Shown piece by piece: positions 60,739-64,000 of a stretch of DNA of 64,000 nt; the first letter of the stretch is position 1; the number at the start of each line of letters is the position of its first letter. Location of the stretch: assembly GCF_002850255.1 (NCBI RefSeq), contig NZ_CP022522.1, positions 500,097 through 564,096 on the forward strand, given 5' to 3'. The notes under the pieces were generated by a model, which made no database searches, was not told where the DNA came from, and was given only the letters and a program-made list of their open reading frames with translations. The DNA is from Pseudoalteromonas sp. NC201. GTDB taxonomy: Bacteria; Pseudomonadota; Gammaproteobacteria; Enterobacterales; Alteromonadaceae. Both the position numbers and the translations under genes were made by a program.

Positions 60739-63228
60739 ATGCCAAAACAGGATCCCTATCTCGATAGAGAACAGCAAAAATACGACAATCCAGTACCTAG
60801 TCGCGAATTTATCTTAGAACACATTAAAAGCGCGGCCAAACCACCTTCTTTCTCTCAATTGTGTAACGATTTAAAAGTGCAAGACGAAGAGCGTCAAATT
60901 GCGCTTAAACGCCGCTTGCGCGCAATGGAGCGAGACGGTCAACTGCACTTCAATAAATTTAAGTGTTACACCATTCCAAGTGATGATGGTCTAGTCAAAG
61001 GCCGCGTTGTTGGACACCGTGACGGCTTTGGCTTTTTAGAAGTCGAAGGCGAGCCCAAAGATTGGTTTATCACTAAGTATCAAATGGAGCGCGTGCTACA
61101 TGGCGATTGGGTGTTAGCAAAGGCTGGCAGCCGAGGCTCAGGTGGTAAGGTGGAAGCGCGCATTGTGCGGGTACTTGAAAAAGAGCGTGCGCCAGTCGTC
61201 GGTCGTTATTTTGTTGAGTTTGGCATGGCAGTCGTGGTGCCAGAAGATCCTCGCATTACTCAAGATATCATCATCGTACCTGGCCAAGAAAATGGTGCTC
61301 GCCATAATCAAATGGTGCAGGTAGAGATCACTCAAAGCCCTAGCAAACAAATGAATGCAATGGGTAAAGTACTTGAGGTGCTCGGCGATCATATGGCACC
61401 GGGTATGGAAATTGAAGTGGCACTTCGCAATCATGACATTCCTCATGAGTGGCCAAGTGAAGTAGAAGCACAAGTTGCAAATCTTGGTGAGTTTGTAGAA
61501 GAGTCTGCCAAACAAGGCCGTGTCGACCTGCGCGACTTACCGTTAGTGACCATTGACGGTGAAGACGCACGTGACTTTGATGACGCCGTATATTGCGAGC
61601 GTAAAAAGTCAGGAGGTTGGCGTTTATGGGTTGCTATTGCGGATGTATCTCATTATGTCGGCAAAGGCACTGCGCTTGACAAAGAAGCGATTGAGCGTGG
61701 TAACTCAGTGTATTTTCCTGAGCAAGTTGTGCCAATGCTACCTAAGGTGCTATCGAACGGTCTATGTTCATTGAATCCTAAGGTAGACCGTTTATGTATG
61801 GTTGCGGAAATGACCGTGTCCGAAGCGGGTCGTTTGTCTGGCTACCGTTTTTACGAAGCCGTGATGAACTCTCATGCTCGTCTTACTTACACCAAAGTCC
61901 ATGCGATTTTACAAGGTGACGAAAAGCTCAGAGCGGATTATCAGCCTCTTGTGCCTCATCTAACTGAGCTCCATAACATGTATATGGCGCTGAAGGCTGC
62001 AAGGCAGGAGCGTGGCGCGATTGAGTTTGAAACCCTAGAAACGCGCTTTGTATTTAATGCCCATCGAAAAATTGATTCTATCGTGCCTGTGGTTCGTAAC
62101 GACGCCCACAAGCTGATTGAAGAGTGCATGATCTTGGCTAATGTGTCAGCAGCAAAGCTGTTGGAAAAACATGAAGCCCATAGCTTGTACCGTGTTCATG
62201 ATGAGCCAGACCCTGAAAGATTGAGCCAGTTTAGACAATTCTTGCAAGACTTGGGTATCGAAAGTCAATTACCTAACGATCCGTCGCCAGAGGAGTTGAC
62301 CCAAGCGCTTGAGTCATTGGGAGATCGCCCTGAAAAAGAATTGATCCAGACCATGTTACTGCGCTCAATGAAGCAAGCAGTATATCAGCCTGAAAATATT
62401 GGCCACTTTGGTTTGGCATTAAAAGCCTATGCACACTTTACCTCACCAATTCGCCGTTATCCGGATCTGGTGGTACACCGCGCAATCAAAGGCATTTTAC
62501 AGCAGCAACAACAGCCCGTGAGTGGCGCTTACATCTACAATGAAGATGAAGTGAAACAACTGGGTGAGCAGTGTTCGATGACAGAGCGCCGCGCTGATGA
62601 CGCTACTCGAGAAGTTGCTGATTGGCTTAAATGTGAATTTATGCAAGATCATGTTGGCGATGAATTTACCGGTGTGATCTCATCAGTCACCAACTTTGGA
62701 TTATTTGTGAGGTTGGACGATCTACAGATTGACGGGATGATCCATGTTAGCAATTTAGGGCATGAGTACTTCCACTTTGATGGTGCAAAGCAATGTTTGA
62801 TTGGCGAGCATAGTCGCACAGTGTTTAGACTCGGCGATAAACTTACTGTTGTGGTTGCTTCAGTTAGCTTGGACGATCGTCGTATCAACTTAGCTTTGGC
62901 TGAAGAAGGTCAGCAAGACAGGTATGCAAGGCGTCGAAAATCGCCAAAAAGCACAGCAAGTAGTGTTCGTGAGCAGCTAAAAACGGGTAAAATCCCGGGA
63001 ACTAAGCGCCGTGACGGTGAAACGTCTGGTCGCGATAAAGATAATAAAGGCGATGACAAAGCCAAAAAGCGCAAAAGAACGACCCCTAAGGGTGAGCTCA
63101 AACAGGCGAAAAAGGCAGGCACGCTGAAGTCGAAGAAAAAATCGACGAGTAAAAAAGCCAAAGCGGCAAAGGGCAAAGCAAAGCGCCCAGGTAAAAACGA
63201 AAGAAATCGTAGCAAAAAAGCGCAATAG
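60739..63228 (+). CDS. rnr: Ribonuclease R
   Basis: Processive 3'-5' exoribonuclease that degrades structured RNA and aids rRNA and tmRNA turnover. 829 residues: N-terminal HTH_12 (about 20-90), two cold-shock domains, the RNB catalytic domain with DGEDARDFDDAV near residue 275, S1 (about 645-725), and a Lys/Arg-rich tail from about 730 typical of the enzyme. Followed after 22 bp by rlmB, the conserved gammaproteobacterial order. Confidence 0.96.
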   Translation: MPKQDPYLDREQQKYDNPVPSREFILEHIKSAAKPPSFSQLCNDLKVQDEERQIALKRRLRAMERDGQLHFNKFKCYTIPSDDGLVKGRVVGHRDGFGFLEVEGEPKDWFITKYQMERVLHGDWVLAKAGSRGSGGKVEARIVRVLEKERAPVVGRYFVEFGMAVVVPEDPRITQDIIIVPGQENGARHNQMVQVEITQSPSKQMNAMGKVLEVLGDHMAPGMEIEVALRNHDIPHEWPSEVEAQVANLGEFVEESAKQGRVDLRDLPLVTIDGEDARDFDDAVYCERKKSGGWRLWVAIADVSHYVGKGTALDKEAIERGNSVYFPEQVVPMLPKVLSNGLCSLNPKVDRLCMVAEMTVSEAGRLSGYRFYEAVMNSHARLTYTKVHAILQGDEKLRADYQPLVPHLTELHNMYMALKAARQERGAIEFETLETRFVFNAHRKIDSIVPVVRNDAHKLIEECMILANVSAAKLLEKHEAHSLYRVHDEPDPERLSQFRQFLQDLGIESQLPNDPSPEELTQALESLGDRPEKELIQTMLLRSMKQAVYQPENIGHFGLALKAYAHFTSPIRRYPDLVVHRAIKGILQQQQQPVSGAYIYNEDEVKQLGEQCSMTERRADDATREVADWLKCEFMQDHVGDEFTGVISSVTNFGLFVRLDDLQIDGMIHVSNLGHEYFHFDGAKQCLIGEHSRTVFRLGDKLTVVVASVSLDDRRINLALAEEGQQDRYARRRKSPKSTASSVREQLKTGKIPGTKRRDGETSGRDKDNKGDDKAKKRKRTTPKGELKQAKKAGTLKSKKKSTSKKAKAAKGKAKRPGKNERNRSKKAQ

Positions 63229-63250
63229 ATTATAAAGCGGGAGCTTTAAC

Positions 63251-63991
63251 GTGAGTAACGAATTAATTTTTGGCTTTCATTCAATCGAAGCCATTTTGAA
63301 TAACGCGCCGGAGCGCTTTTTAGAAATTTATGCACTAAAGGGACGTGAAGATCAGCGTTTAAATCAAGTCGTAAACGATGCCCGTAAGTTTGGTATTTCA
63401 GTGCAGTTTATGCAGCGTAAAGCGCTTGATAACAAAGCGAATGGTGAGCAACATCAGGGCATTATTGCCAATGTTAAAGCGGCGCGCGGATACAATGAAA
63501 AAGATCTTGATGAGATCATTCAAAGAGAAACCACACCATTTTTCTTGGTGCTTGATGGGGTAACGGATCCTCATAACTTAGGTGCATGTCTGCGTAGTGC
63601 TGATGCAGCAGGTGTACATGGTGTTATCGTACCAAAGGATAAGTCTGCAAAGCTAAACGGCACTGCAAGAAAAGTAGCGTGTGGCGCTGCAGAAACGGTT
63701 CCGCTTATCCAAGTAACCAATCTTGCTCGCACGTTGCGTGATATTAAAGAAGCCGGTGTGTGGGTTGTGGGTACGGCAGGTGAAACCGATACAGCTGTTT
63801 TTGATGCAAACCTGACTGGGCCTATGGCCATTGTAATGGGCGCCGAAGGCGATGGCATGCGCCGTTTAACTCGAGAGCATTGCGATGAGCTGGTTAAGAT
63901 CCCGATGGTAGGTAGCGTGTCTAGCTTAAATGTATCGGTTGCGACCGGTGTTTGTTTATTTGAAGTGTTAAGACAGCGCTCAGCACTTTAA
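63251..63991 (+). CDS. rlmB: 23S rRNA (guanosine(2251)-2'-O)-methyltransferase RlmB
   Basis: SPOUT enzyme that methylates G2251 in the peptidyl-transferase loop. 246 residues starting with GTG 63251 (GGAG upstream). An N-terminal RNA-binding domain is followed by motif 1 [16 protein letters not shown], motif 2 [15 protein letters not shown] and motif 3 [21 protein letters not shown]. Ends 9 bases before the window edge and appears complete. Paired with rnr. Confidence 0.95.
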   Translation: MSNELIFGFHSIEAILNNAPERFLEIYALKGREDQRLNQVVNDARKFGISVQFMQRKALDNKANGEQHQGIIANVKAARGYNEKDLDEIIQRETTPFFLVLDGVTDPHNLGACLRSADAAGVHGVIVPKDKSAKLNGTARKVACGAAETVPLIQVTNLARTLRDIKEAGVWVVGTAGETDTAVFDANLTGPMAIVMGAEGDGMRRLTREHCDELVKIPMVGSVSSLNVSVATGVCLFEVLRQRSAL

Positions 63992-64000
63992 TCACTTAAT

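Overview
The window looks like chromosome from a marine gammaproteobacterium of the Alteromonadales, most likely Pseudoalteromonas. This rests on the gene set and on the close resemblance of the housekeeping proteins (RecG, SpoT, AsnA, EF-P, RNase R) to gammaproteobacterial families. No rRNA or tRNA gene was found, so the genus is an inference. Coding density is high and most operons are easy to read.

Layout. Positions 1-4.2 kb hold part of a type I restriction-modification locus (small helix-turn-helix-like protein, hsdM, hsdS; hsdR would lie left of the window). 4.4-9.4 kb is a TetR-controlled RND efflux operon with a clear promoter and a 37-bp operator-like palindrome. 9.5-14.4 kb has an interspersed repeat element, a secreted alpha/beta hydrolase, a GNAT acetyltransferase, trmH-recG, and asnC divergent from asnA. 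15.6-16.3 kb is an array of REP/BIME palindromes. 16.5-20.3 kb is gmk-rpoZ-spoT-ridA, followed by a heme oxygenase. 21.0-22.8 kb is an unusual co-directional group: an XRE regulator, two very small Gly-Gly peptides, a membrane protein, and a Cys-rich peptide with a lanthipeptide-type leader. 23.4-26.0 kb is an ABC exporter-type locus with a His-Glu repeat, possibly linked to zinc. purC follows, then a four-gene operon (cupredoxin-like, GGDEF-EAL, DUF3034, truncated haemoglobin lipoprotein), then tagD-like, sseA and fbp genes. A secreted zinc metalloprotease, a second RiPP-like precursor and an S41 peptidase occupy 34.2-39.3 kb.

The most striking block is 40.9-49.4 kb. A TetR regulator is followed by an MMPL-type RND transporter, a LolA-like protein, an outer-membrane barrel, a flavin-dependent halogenase-like enzyme, a PvcA/IsnA isonitrile synthase and a PvcB Fe(II)/2-oxoglutarate oxygenase. 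The same 16-bp palindrome sits in front of the regulator and in front of the transporter. I read this as a biosynthesis-plus-export cluster for a probably halogenated aromatic isonitrile. The product is not known from the sequence.

The right end is mostly core genome: gph-like phosphatase, a YjfB-like motility peptide, epmB/efp/epmA (EF-P and its lysylation enzymes together), a chemotaxis receptor, a GDPD phosphodiesterase with an EamA transporter, a DesK/DesR-like two-component system, a hybrid histidine kinase, rnr and rlmB.
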